From: Burkholderiales bacterium
GTDB lineage: Bacteria > Pseudomonadota > Gammaproteobacteria > Burkholderiales > Nitrosomonadaceae
Direction of reading: 5' to 3'
Assembly (NCBI GenBank): GCA_024235755.1
Contig: JACKLV010000003.1
Span: forward strand, 199,833-263,832
Length of the DNA stretch: 64,000 nt
Below are positions 9,858-17,712 of this stretch, piece by piece. The translations under genes and the position numbers were made by a program. The notes under the pieces are model-generated. The model did no database searches. It was not told where the DNA came from and saw nothing but the letters and a program-made list of their open reading frames with translations. Each line of letters begins with the position of its first letter. The first letter of the stretch is position 1.

Positions 9858-10337
9858 TTATGATCGCGCAATTGTATTTGTTCGGCTTATCTTGTTTTGT
9901 AACTGGATTATGCCATACAGCAGTGCTTCAGCTGTCGGAGGACAACCAGGAACATAAATGTCAACCGGCACAATACGATCACAACCCCGTACCACGGAAT
10001 ATGAGTAATGATAATATCCACCACCGTTAGCACATGATCCCATAGAAATCACCCAACGTGGTTCCGCCATTTGGTCATATACTTTTCTCAGCGCCGGAGC
10101 CATTTTGTTACACAACGTACCTGCAACAATCATTACGTCCGACTGTCTTGGGCTTGGACGAAAAACAATACCAAAACGATCAAGATCATATCGCGAAGCG
10201 CCAGTTTGCATCATTTCCACCGCACAACAGGCCAACCCGAATGTCATGGGCCACATGGACCCTGTTCGCCCCCAGTTGATCACTGAATCCAGACTTGTTG
10301 TAATAAAACCTTTTTCTAAAGCGCCTTCAATACTCAT
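9858..10337 (-). CDS. nuoB: NADH-quinone oxidoreductase subunit B (4Fe-4S N2)
   Basis: This subunit holds cluster N2, which passes electrons to quinone. With the ATG at 10335-10337 it has about 159 residues, beginning MSIEGALEKGFITTSLD. The frame is open for 17 codons further upstream, but that would overlap nuoA deeply and lacks the family N-terminus. Cluster ligands are visible in LACCAVEMM, GSCANGGGYYHYS and VPGCPPTAEALL. Only 4 bases separate it from nuoA. Confidence 0.97.
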   Translation of the reverse strand: MSIEGALEKGFITTSLDSVINWGRTGSMWPMTFGLACCAVEMMQTGASRYDLDRFGIVFRPSPRQSDVMIVAGTLCNKMAPALRKVYDQMAEPRWVISMGSCANGGGYYHYSYSVVRGCDRIVPVDIYVPGCPPTAEALLYGIIQLQNKISRTNTIARS

Positions 10338-10341
10338 AATT

Positions 10342-10698
10342 TTAATCCCACTCCAGCGCGCCCCGCACCCATTCGTAAATAAATCCAACGACTAGAATGC
10401 CCAGGAATACCATCATCGCGACAAAACCGAATAAACCTATCTCCTCAAGAACAATTGCCCAGGGAAATAAGAAAGCAATTTCCAAATCAAACAAAATAAA
10501 CAATATCGCAACCAGGTAATAGCGTACATCAAACCTCATACGCGCATCTTCAAATGCCTCAAAACCACACTCGTACGCTGAAAGCTTTTCTTTATCAGGA
10601 CGATTAGGCGCCATCAACCAACCGCCGATCATGCATCCAGCGCCCACAACAAAGCCAATAATTAAAAATAATAGAATTGGAAAATAATTTTCAAGCAT
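10342..10698 (-). CDS. nuoA: NADH-quinone oxidoreductase subunit A
   Basis: This is a small three-helix membrane subunit of complex I, 118 residues. The conserved loop SAYECGFEAFEDARMRFDVRYY (about residues 41-62; the Cys lies in the loop known to respond to the active/deactive state in mitochondria) and FDLEIAFLFPWA are diagnostic of NuoA/ND3. It is the first nuo gene. tRNA-Leu and secG lie upstream on the same strand, so transcription may come through from tpiA-secG. Confidence 0.97.
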   Translation of the reverse strand: MLENYFPILLFLIIGFVVGAGCMIGGWLMAPNRPDKEKLSAYECGFEAFEDARMRFDVRYYLVAILFILFDLEIAFLFPWAIVLEEIGLFGFVAMMVFLGILVVGFIYEWVRGALEWD

Positions 10699-10784
10699 TT
10701 ATCTATTTTACTTTATTTAGCAATGAATAATTAAAAACCACAAAATTTCAGACATGAAACACAGAAGCGCAATTCAGTCATGCA

Positions 10785-10869
10785 TGGTGCCGACGGCGAG
10801 ACTCGAACTCGCACGACTTTCGCCACCGCCCCCTCAAGACGGCGTGTCTACCAGTTCCACCACGTCGGC
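10785..10869 (-). tRNA. tRNA-Leu (anticodon GAG)
   Basis: This is an 85-nt class II tRNA with a long variable arm. The acceptor stem pairs GCCGACG with CGUCGGC, and the 3' CCA is encoded (10785-10787). The anticodon stem-loop is CCGUC-UUGAGGG-GGCGG, giving anticodon GAG. The T-arm carries GAGUUCGAGUC. It sits between secG and nuoA on the same strand, a gene order I know from other betaproteobacteria. Confidence 0.96.
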
Positions 10870-10910
10870 GGTTAGCTTTGAATATGCCAAAGGCCCAAAC
10901 CTCAAGCAAA

Positions 10911-11303
10911 CTAATCCGGTATCTGATCTACCCTCGAAGCACCGTCTACATCAGAAACATTTGGCACCGGTATTTCCTCTACGTCAGGTACCATTTTCTG
11001 CAAATCGGTCACAGATTCATCCTGTTTCTCTTCAACTTGATCAACCAAACCCATTATTCCTAGATCTTCTGTTTGATGCATCGTAAGATAAGTCAAACTC
11101 ATGCTCGTTATAAAAAACAGAGTGGCGATAACACTGGTCGTTCTACTTAAAAACGTAGCAGAGCCACTAGCGCCAAACAGACTACCTGCAGAGCCGCTGC
11201 CAAAAGCCGCCCCCATATCCGCGCCTTTACCTTGTTGCAAAAGCACCAACACGATGAGTACAACCGCTAATATAACATGAATAGACCAAACCAAGGTTTC
11301 CAA
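10911..11303 (-). CDS. secG: Protein-export membrane protein SecG
   Basis: This is an accessory subunit of the SecYEG translocon, 130 residues. The first helix (VWSIHVILAVVLIVLVLLQQ) is followed by the signature GKGADMGAAFGSGSAGSLFG and a second helix around residues 53-75. The tail of about 50 residues is acidic and proline/valine-rich, as in other betaproteobacterial SecG. The start is TTG at 11301-11303, with GGAG 7 bases upstream; no ATG is available before the GADMG motif. Confidence 0.94.
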   Translation of the reverse strand: METLVWSIHVILAVVLIVLVLLQQGKGADMGAAFGSGSAGSLFGASGSATFLSRTTSVIATLFFITSMSLTYLTMHQTEDLGIMGLVDQVEEKQDESVTDLQKMVPDVEEIPVPNVSDVDGASRVDQIPD

Positions 11304-11320
11304 ACTTCAACTCCAATATT

Positions 11321-12079
11321 TTAACTGTGTGCTGCCTTACAAATGGCGATAAAATCATCAGCTATGAGCGAGGCGCCACCTATTAATCCGCCATCAATAT
11401 CTGGCATTGCAAACAACTCCGCAGCATTATTTGCCTTTACACTGCCGCCATACAATACCGTTACGCCCGCAGCGACTTCCGCATTTTGTTTTGCTATACC
11501 CTGCCGAATAAAATGATGTATATCCTGAGCCTGCTGGGGAGTTGCTGTTTTACCTGTTCCAATTGCCCAGACAGGTTCGTATGCAATCACAGCGTTACTC
11601 AGAGAGTCCACACCCGCCAATGCCAACACGGCATTTACCTGCTCTTCAATAATTTGCTCCGTAGTATCAGAGTCTCGTTGCTCAAGTGTTTCGCCCACAC
11701 ATAAAATCGGCACCAATTTATGCTTTTGTGCAGTGAGATACTTTTCCGCCACAACCTGATTACTTTCTCCATACAGCATTCTTCTTTCTGAATGACCTAC
11801 AATGACATAAGTACAATTAAAATCATTCAGCATAACCGCAGACACTTCACCGGTATACGCACCTTTCTCATGCTGGCTAACATTCTGTGCGCCCCATTTG
11901 ATATTTGTACCCTGCAGTTTCGATTGAACCGTTGCCAGATAAGGATAAGGCACGCAAACAGCGCAATTGGCCTCGTTTCCAAGCACGGCAATACCTTTAT
12001 TTAACGCATTTAGCAGCGTATCATTATCAAGTAGGCTGCCATGCATTTTCCAGTTTCCAGCAACCAGCTTCTTTCGCAT
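11321..12079 (-). CDS. tpiA: Triose-phosphate isomerase
   Basis: This glycolytic/gluconeogenic and Calvin-cycle enzyme interconverts dihydroxyacetone phosphate and glyceraldehyde 3-phosphate. It has 252 residues. All hallmark motifs are visible: AGNWKMHGS (Asn and Lys of the active site), VGHSERR (catalytic His), AYEPVWAIGTGKTATP (catalytic Glu and mobile loop 6) and YGGSVKANNA for phosphate binding. It is 17 bases upstream of secG and probably heads a tpiA-secG-tRNA-nuo transcript. Confidence 0.98.
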   Translation of the reverse strand: MRKKLVAGNWKMHGSLLDNDTLLNALNKGIAVLGNEANCAVCVPYPYLATVQSKLQGTNIKWGAQNVSQHEKGAYTGEVSAVMLNDFNCTYVIVGHSERRMLYGESNQVVAEKYLTAQKHKLVPILCVGETLEQRDSDTTEQIIEEQVNAVLALAGVDSLSNAVIAYEPVWAIGTGKTATPQQAQDIHHFIRQGIAKQNAEVAAGVTVLYGGSVKANNAAELFAMPDIDGGLIGGASLIADDFIAICKAAHS

Positions 12080-12120
12080 TCTTTTATCCCTTGCTTACTC
12101 AAAAGGGGCGATGCTACCTC

Positions 12121-12142
12121 TGATTGACTGATGAGTCAATCA
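12121..12142. repeat. Perfect inverted repeat between pstB and tpiA
   Basis: The sequence has a 9-bp arm TGATTGACT, a GATG spacer and a perfectly complementary second arm. No T-run follows on either strand, so it is not a standard intrinsic terminator. It is 42 bases upstream of the tpiA start and could be an operator or an mRNA hairpin. The surrounding 12080-12277 gap holds no gene that I can support. Confidence 0.5.
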
Positions 12143-12277
12143 TATTGCGTTTGGCCGGAATTGACGATGGATTAAAAATAACCTAGGGTATCCAACAATT
12201 GATCAAAACAATTGAGGACCAATACGGAATCAAAATGCTACTTCAAATTTTAATTATTTAGTAATAAAACAAAGTCC

Positions 12278-13060
12278 TTAACCAAATCTACCGGTAATAT
12301 AATCTTCAGTTTGTTTATTTTTCGGTTTGATAAAAATAGTATCTGTTTCATCAAACTCAATCAATTCGCCAAGATACATGTATGCTGTGTAGTCAGAAAC
12401 TCTAGCAGCTTGCTGCATATTATGTGTCACAATCAAAATTGTTACTTTATCTTTCAGATCGGCTATCAATTCTTCAATACTTGCCGTTGCAATAGGATCC
12501 AATGCCGATGTAGGTTCATCAAATAAAAGAATTTCCGGATCTGTTGCCAATGCACGTGCTATACATAAGCGTTGTTGTTGTCCACCTGAAAGATTAAAAG
12601 CCAAATCATTTAACCGATCTTTAACTTCATCCCATAAAGCAGCATTACGCAAGGCATCTTCAATTTTTTCATCGAGAATGGCTCTCTGCTTGATTCCCCT
12701 GACTCTTAAACCGTATGCAACATTTTCATAGATTGATTTCGGAAAGGGATTAGGTTTTTGGAATACCATGCTGATGCGCATCCGTACTTCGATAGGATCC
12801 ACCCTGGGCAATAAAATATTAACATTATCGGGATATAACATGATATCGCCTTCGTAACGATTCCCCGGATATAAATCGTGCATGCGGTTAAAGCATCTCA
12901 AGAATGTTGATTTACCACACCCGGATGGTCCGATAAGTGCTGTAATTTTTTTGTCATGCAGCACCATATCAATGTTTTTTAACGCATTAAATGTACCATA
13001 ATAAAAACTCAGATTTTTTACTTCTGATTTGTACTGATTTATCTCTGTACTTTTTTGCAT
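12278..13060 (-). CDS. pstB: Phosphate ABC transporter ATP-binding protein
   Basis: This is the cytoplasmic ATPase of the high-affinity phosphate importer, about 260 residues from the ATG at 13058-13060. The open frame continues 19 codons upstream, but that part overlaps pstA and is unlike PstB. Walker A is GPSGCGKST, the signature is LSGGQQQRLCIARAL and Walker B is ILLFDEPTSALDP; the PstB-typical PNPFPKSIYENVAYGLR is also present. It is last of pstC-pstA-pstB; no phoU follows. Confidence 0.97.
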   Translation of the reverse strand: MQKSTEINQYKSEVKNLSFYYGTFNALKNIDMVLHDKKITALIGPSGCGKSTFLRCFNRMHDLYPGNRYEGDIMLYPDNVNILLPRVDPIEVRMRISMVFQKPNPFPKSIYENVAYGLRVRGIKQRAILDEKIEDALRNAALWDEVKDRLNDLAFNLSGGQQQRLCIARALATDPEILLFDEPTSALDPIATASIEELIADLKDKVTILIVTHNMQQAARVSDYTAYMYLGELIEFDETDTIFIKPKNKQTEDYITGRFG

Positions 13061-13064
13061 TTTT

Positions 13065-14030
13065 TTACCATTTAATGTTTTTACGCATACGGTATCGCAA
13101 ATAAATTGCCAGTCCATTCATAGTCAATGTCATTACAACCAATACCAAGCCGGCAGCCGCCGCATTCAGTTGAAATGCCTCTTCGGGGCGTGATACCCAG
13201 TTAAACATCTGGATTGGCATTACCGTAAAAGGCGCGGTCAACCATTCAAATGATATATATGGAAACTCATCCGTTATAGGCGATGGTGGCAAAAACGCAA
13301 TGAAAGTCAATGCGCCTATTGTTATAATCGGCGCGGTTTCACCAATCGCGCGAGCCAGCCCAATAATAATTCCGGTTAATATACCTGCCGAAGAATAGGG
13401 CAGTAAATGGTCCGATACAGTCTGCCACTTGGTCGCACCCAATGCATAAGCGCCTTCACGTATCGCTATTGGGATTGATCTGATCGCTTCTCTTGTCGCA
13501 ACAATAACTACAGGCAGAATTAACAGCGCTAGTGCCAAGCCCGCAGCCAGAATGCTTTGACCAAAACCTAGTTGATAAACAAATAGCCCCAGAGCCAGCA
13601 GTCCATATATGATAGATGGCACACCCGCCAGGTTTGTTACATTGATCTCAATAATTTCGGTGAAAAGATTTTTCGGTGCATATTCTTCCAGATAAACACC
13701 CGCACCAACACCTAAGGGTACCGCTGATACAGCGGTAACCAACATTACCAAGGTCGTACCAACCCATGCTGACAATATTCCTGCTGATTCCGGTCGGCGC
13801 GAAGGAAAAGAAGTAAAGAAATCCCAAGACAGTCTCGGCATTCCATCAATTAGCATTTGTGCAAATAATGCAATAAACGTCAGGATTGCGATCATCAGCG
13901 CAATAATACCTGTAATCATAAACAACAAATCCCAGCGCTTATGATGACTTATTATTTTTCTTAGATCATCCAGATCATTTACGTTTTTTTTATGGCCAGA
14001 CCGCCAAGACCTGATTTTAGTAAATTTCAC
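13065..14030 (-). CDS. pstA: Phosphate ABC transporter permease PstA
   Basis: This is one of the two permeases of the Pst importer, 321 residues with about six membrane segments. The EAA-type loop reads REAIRSIPIAIREGAYALGATKWQT (about residues 180-204). GARAIGETAPI-like residues (ARAIGETAPIITIGAL) follow. The GTG start at 14028-14030 lies inside the end of pstC (14-base overlap), and the stop is 4 bases before pstB, so all three are probably co-translated. The N-terminus is charged and extended before the first helix. Confidence 0.95.
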   Translation of the reverse strand: MKFTKIRSWRSGHKKNVNDLDDLRKIISHHKRWDLLFMITGIIALMIAILTFIALFAQMLIDGMPRLSWDFFTSFPSRRPESAGILSAWVGTTLVMLVTAVSAVPLGVGAGVYLEEYAPKNLFTEIIEINVTNLAGVPSIIYGLLALGLFVYQLGFGQSILAAGLALALLILPVVIVATREAIRSIPIAIREGAYALGATKWQTVSDHLLPYSSAGILTGIIIGLARAIGETAPIITIGALTFIAFLPPSPITDEFPYISFEWLTAPFTVMPIQMFNWVSRPEEAFQLNAAAAGLVLVVMTLTMNGLAIYLRYRMRKNIKW

Positions 14031-14949
14031 GATATCGTTTGCGCAATAGATGACCGATAATATTGAATACCAACGTAATTAATAGCAGCGTCAAGCCTGC
14101 GGCAAATATTGTTTGATACCCGACACTTCCATGCGGCAAATCCCCGAGACTGACCTGTACAATATATGCCGTAATTGTCGCCGCAGGTTCCATAGGATTC
14201 CAGGTCAAATTGGGTTGCATGCCTGCGGCGATTGCAACGACCATGGTTTCTCCGACCGCTCGCGAAATACCAAGAATATAAGCTGCCGCAATACCTGAAA
14301 ATGCAGCAGGAGTTACTACTCTTATTGCAGTTTGAAACCGAGTTGCACCCATTGCATATGAGCCTTCACGCAATTGCATTGGGACGGCACGCATTGCATC
14401 TTCCGTCATCGAACTGACATAAGGAATAATCATTATTCCCATTACCAAACCAGCAGATAACAAACTAAAACCCGGTAGCTCTGGAAAAATAATTTGCAAG
14501 AGCGGCGTTACAAACAACAGCGCAAAATATCCGTAAACTACGGTTGGAATTCCACCCAGCAATTCTAAAAAAGGCTTGGCAACTTCACGTACAGCAAAAG
14601 GCGCAAATTCGGAAAGATATATGGCAATAATAGTACCTAAAGGTAATGCCACCAACAATGCAACCACTGAACTTACTACCGTACCCGCCACGAGAGGCAG
14701 AATACCGTAATGCGCATCGTCAAATAGCGGTGTCCACTGCGTATCCGTCAAAAATTCCCAAATTGAAACGTGTTGAAAAAATACCACTGATTCTTTCACC
14801 AGCATCACGACAATAGCGAGCATAATGACAACAGAAAGCAGTGCAGACAGAAATAAAATTGATTCTATAAATCGCTCATGCAGGTTACGGCGATAACTAT
14901 AGCCCAACCTCCCTACATGAGTTTTTTTACTTGGTAATTCTTTTGGCAC
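14017..14949 (-). CDS. pstC: Phosphate ABC transporter permease PstC
   Basis: This is the partner permease of PstA, 310 residues with six membrane segments. The EAA loop TEDAMRAVPMQLREGSYAMGATRFQT (about residues 188-213) and the following ILGISRAVGETMVVAIAAG are typical PstC. The start is GTG at 14947-14949. It heads the pstCAB group; the gene for the binding protein (pstS) is about 6 kb upstream, beyond the hydroxylamine cluster. An 8-bp inverted repeat (ACATTTCG...CGAAATGT) lies upstream near 14980, but I see no convincing Pho box. Confidence 0.95.
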   Translation of the reverse strand: MPKELPSKKTHVGRLGYSYRRNLHERFIESILFLSALLSVVIMLAIVVMLVKESVVFFQHVSIWEFLTDTQWTPLFDDAHYGILPLVAGTVVSSVVALLVALPLGTIIAIYLSEFAPFAVREVAKPFLELLGGIPTVVYGYFALLFVTPLLQIIFPELPGFSLLSAGLVMGIMIIPYVSSMTEDAMRAVPMQLREGSYAMGATRFQTAIRVVTPAAFSGIAAAYILGISRAVGETMVVAIAAGMQPNLTWNPMEPAATITAYIVQVSLGDLPHGSVGYQTIFAAGLTLLLITLVFNIIGHLLRKRYREIY

Positions 14950-15130
14950 AAGATTTCGTATAATCTGATTGATTGGAACATTTCGCCAACATGTATTTTA
15001 TTAGTGAAACGAAATGTGAACATTTACTTTTCGCTTCAATCAGACAGCACAGACAGGCTGAAATTTAACAGAATACGATATTGCTTTTGAAGCGATTTCT
15101 TTAAGACACACTTCCTCGTTCAATAAACGC

Positions 15131-15172
15131 AAAAACAATTCTGAAACCCACTATCGTTAGGTCTCAGAATTG
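15131..15172 (-). terminator. Rho-independent terminator after cycB
   Basis: The hairpin arms at 15136-15147 and 15161-15172 are nearly perfect (CAATTCTG pairs with CAGAATTG, one mismatch further in). On the minus strand the hairpin is followed by TTTTT (15131-15135). It is 22 bases past the cycB stop and closes the hao-haoB-cycA-cycB cluster, separating it from pstC. Confidence 0.8.
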
Positions 15173-15193
15173 CTAAATTATTGAAAGAAAAGA

Positions 15194-15808
15194 CTAATAA
15201 TCATCGTCATCGTCGTCTTCGTCCCAGTCATCCCAGTCATCCGCCTTCAGAACCAGCTTGCCCTGCGCCTTACTGGCATCCAAATCCGTCATCGGCGCTT
15301 CTTCATGCACCAGATTCTGATGACAGTCTATACACGTCGCCCCATGCGTCTCCATACGCTTGTGCGCCGCCTGTGCATCATCTCCCGGTGGATCAGGATT
15401 CCTATGACAATCTCGACACGTCACACTGTCCCATTTCTTCAGATTCATCCGCGCATCATGCGCCATGATCAACCGCCGCTCGTTAAACTTCTCCAACGTC
15501 GAGTAATCATTCACCAACTCCAACCACAATTCCCGCGCTCCATCCACTACATGCGTATATACCGCTAAATGGAAGTTCTTGAATCCCTGCGGTATATGAC
15601 AATCCTTACAGCCAGGATTCGCACCCAACGCCCCATAGTGCGTCGATTCCCTCAGTTCCTCTTGCGGATAGGTCATCGAATGACAACTGGTACAGAATTC
15701 ATCCGTCGATAACGCCGCCTCTCCTCCAAATACTACGCCTACCAGGACTATACCCAGTAACGCACCCGTCAGCAGCGTTCCTATCGCGCCTTTTTGTAAT
15801 GCAGTCAT
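15194..15808 (-). CDS. cycB: Cytochrome cM552, membrane-anchored tetrahaem quinone reductase (NapC/NirT family)
   Basis: This protein is believed to take electrons from cytochrome c554 and pass them to ubiquinone at the periplasmic face of the membrane. It has 204 residues. A single N-terminal anchor (about residues 8-30, GTLLTGALLGIVLVGVVFGG) is followed by four c-haem motifs: CTSCH, CKDCH, CRDCH and CIDCH. The C-terminus ends in a strongly acidic tail, DDWDDWDEDDDDDDY, encoded by GAT/GAC-rich triplets. GGGAG precedes the ATG. It is 12 bases after cycA and followed by a terminator. Confidence 0.95.
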   Translation of the reverse strand: MTALQKGAIGTLLTGALLGIVLVGVVFGGEAALSTDEFCTSCHSMTYPQEELRESTHYGALGANPGCKDCHIPQGFKNFHLAVYTHVVDGARELWLELVNDYSTLEKFNERRLIMAHDARMNLKKWDSVTCRDCHRNPDPPGDDAQAAHKRMETHGATCIDCHQNLVHEEAPMTDLDASKAQGKLVLKADDWDDWDEDDDDDDY

Positions 15809-15820
15809 TCAGGTCTCCCG

Positions 15821-16549
15821 TTAATCGTCATCATCATCGTCATCGTCGTCATCGTCGCCTTTCTCGCCTTCCTCTGCGTTGGCTTGGAATTCGTCGTGAT
15901 ATTTGAATTTCGGCTCGCCTACAAAAGCACCATCCAGCTTATAATGCGCATGCATCGCGCTGTCGTCTTTCACCATCTTGTCAAAATCAAACCGGTATTT
16001 CTCATCAACTTCCGGAGTGAACGGAACGTACGGCTCTTTGACTCCCTTCCAGCCCGATCCTTCATAGTTCAAGTGGCAGGCCGCGCACGCTTCTTCAAAA
16101 TGAAAGTCCTGGCCTCTGTCCGCTAACCGTTTACGCGGGGTGGTCTTGCCTGACTTCTCAAATGCCTGCCCGCCTTTACGATGATCGCCACGGTATTTCT
16201 TGCCCGCTCCATGACAGGATTCGCAACCTACCGCCGCCAACATTTTTCTCGGCCGCTCTACAGTGTAGCCCCCTCTTTGCTCCCAGCCATCCACGTGACA
16301 GCCTACGCAGTCCTTGTCCTGCGTGTAATCCTTGTCAGGATCCAAACCTGCTTTTTCTTTCGCTTCCTTGCGCTCGCCAGCTTTAAGCGATTCCATCGCC
16401 TTCGCATGCGCCGTCTCGCCCCATGACTTAGCTTGCGATTTGTGGCATGAACTGCATTTCTTACGGCCTTCAAAGTCCGCCAACGCGGTGCCCGAGAAAA
16501 ATGCAAACATCGCAACGAGCGCCAGTATGTAGGTTATTGGGTGTTTCAT
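15821..16549 (-). CDS. cycA: Cytochrome c554 (tetrahaem electron acceptor of HAO)
   Basis: This soluble periplasmic tetrahaem cytochrome takes electrons from hydroxylamine oxidoreductase. It has 242 residues with a signal peptide ending near ALA-DFEGR (residue 24). Haem motifs are CSSCH, CVGCH, CESCH and CAACH. The core EGRKKCSSCHKSQAKSW and the FTPEVDEKYRFDFDKMVKDD region closely resemble N. europaea c554 as I recall it. The C-terminus differs: instead of a short basic end it finishes in eleven consecutive Asp (codons 15824-15856). A strong AGGAGGAAGG precedes the ATG. Confidence 0.97.
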   Translation of the reverse strand: MKHPITYILALVAMFAFFSGTALADFEGRKKCSSCHKSQAKSWGETAHAKAMESLKAGERKEAKEKAGLDPDKDYTQDKDCVGCHVDGWEQRGGYTVERPRKMLAAVGCESCHGAGKKYRGDHRKGGQAFEKSGKTTPRKRLADRGQDFHFEEACAACHLNYEGSGWKGVKEPYVPFTPEVDEKYRFDFDKMVKDDSAMHAHYKLDGAFVGEPKFKYHDEFQANAEEGEKGDDDDDDDDDDD

Positions 16550-16671
16550 CCTTCCTCCTCGTACTTTTTTTATTTCATGTGTATAAGCCGCGTATTGTAC
16601 GCGATCACCCGTTTGTGTAAATGGTTATATGCGCGGTTCTCGCTTTTTTATTGTCGTCTGTTTGTTTTGCG

Positions 16672-17712
16672 CTACTCTGCAGCCGGTATTTTGTACAGCC
16701 AGTAACCCCCTCTCTGATAGAGTAGCTGCAACGCCTCCAGTTCCGTCGGCGCATCTTTATCTGTGAATGGCAACATGCGCGCCAGCAAAGTCTTACTGCT
16801 TTGCTCGTCGCTCAGAAAGTAGACTCTGATTTCCGTGTCAGTAATCGATTGCAAGGTATAGGTGTCAAAGTCGTGTTCTTTGAGCTGCACTTTCATGTGG
16901 TTGATCATGCCATGGATGTTGCCGGTCAGTGGAAAGTTTTGATAGGCAACGCCGATTTTCTCCGGATACAAGAGCCCCAGTTTATACAGATCGGTTACAT
17001 GAACAATGATGTAGGCTGTCCGTCCCGCGCCAACCAACTCACGCAGTTGTGCGACACCAGCTTCGGGCTCGGCTGTCAATGCCAGACTGAAGCGTTCGAA
17101 CTGTTCCAGTTCCCGCCGATCGGGTTTGCTCTGCCAAAACGATTGTTCATAGGCGTCGATGGCCTCTATGTATGTCTGCCAGTGCTGCGGAATGATTAAC
17201 GGTTCGTTCAGATGACCAGTAAACAGGGTGTCATGACCGGTCAGCAGGTTGATCTGCTGGGAAATGTCCCACCACGCCAAGATAAGTGCGTCTTTTTCTG
17301 CATACTGGCTGATCGCTGCAGCCAGCGCGCTCAATTCGGACGATTTCCAGTCCAGCGCGTGCAGTATTTCCTTGCTGTTGTTCTGCCATTTGATCAGTAC
17401 CGGCGATCCACCGTCCCGCTGCGCTACGGTCGCCTGCGCCACAGGCTTTTCCGCTTCGGGTACGATAACGTCATACCGACTGATCTTCAGATCCGGCCAC
17501 GCATCAAGTTCCAGTTCTGGATAGTCTTGTGGGCCGCCTGTGGATGTCTGCTGATAATGATACGGCGCATCCGCCGGCTCAAACCACAGGTACGCAAACC
17601 ACCCCAATAAAATCAAACCTCCCGTCACCAGGAGTATGCCTAATGACGGGAGCAGCTTATCCCCCGACCGCTTCACTTGTGTGTCGCGGCCGGTCGTCTC
17701 TGCGGGTATCAA
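16672..17712 (-). CDS. haoB: Hydroxylamine oxidation protein HaoB
   Basis: This is the conserved second gene of hao clusters in ammonia-oxidising bacteria; its biochemical role is unsettled. It has 346 residues: a charged N-terminus, one membrane helix (about residues 22-43, LPSLGILLVTGGLILLGWFAY) and a large soluble part, probably periplasmic, without CxxCH motifs. The start is a TTG whose last bases overlap the hao stop (TTGA at 17709-17712), so it is almost certainly translationally coupled to hao; no ATG or GTG lies nearby in frame. A 122-base gap separates it from cycA. Confidence 0.93.
   Translation of the reverse strand: MIPAETTGRDTQVKRSGDKLLPSLGILLVTGGLILLGWFAYLWFEPADAPYHYQQTSTGGPQDYPELELDAWPDLKISRYDVIVPEAEKPVAQATVAQRDGGSPVLIKWQNNSKEILHALDWKSSELSALAAAISQYAEKDALILAWWDISQQINLLTGHDTLFTGHLNEPLIIPQHWQTYIEAIDAYEQSFWQSKPDRRELEQFERFSLALTAEPEAGVAQLRELVGAGRTAYIIVHVTDLYKLGLLYPEKIGVAYQNFPLTGNIHGMINHMKVQLKEHDFDTYTLQSITDTEIRVYFLSDEQSSKTLLARMLPFTDKDAPTELEALQLLYQRGGYWLYKIPAAE

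Noticed and set aside
12080..12277. A short gene between pstB and tpiA
   Set aside because: No frame has a start with a ribosome site; only inverted repeats are visible.
14950..15130. Possible Pho box upstream of pstC (two CTGTC motifs near 15045)
   Set aside because: The two motifs are 9 bases apart rather than 11 and the rest of the consensus is missing.
15194..15250. CRISPR-like or other short tandem array at the cycB and cycA 3' ends
   Set aside because: The repeats are in-frame GAT/GAC triplets coding for acidic tails; no spacer structure exists. I saw no CRISPR array anywhere in the window.
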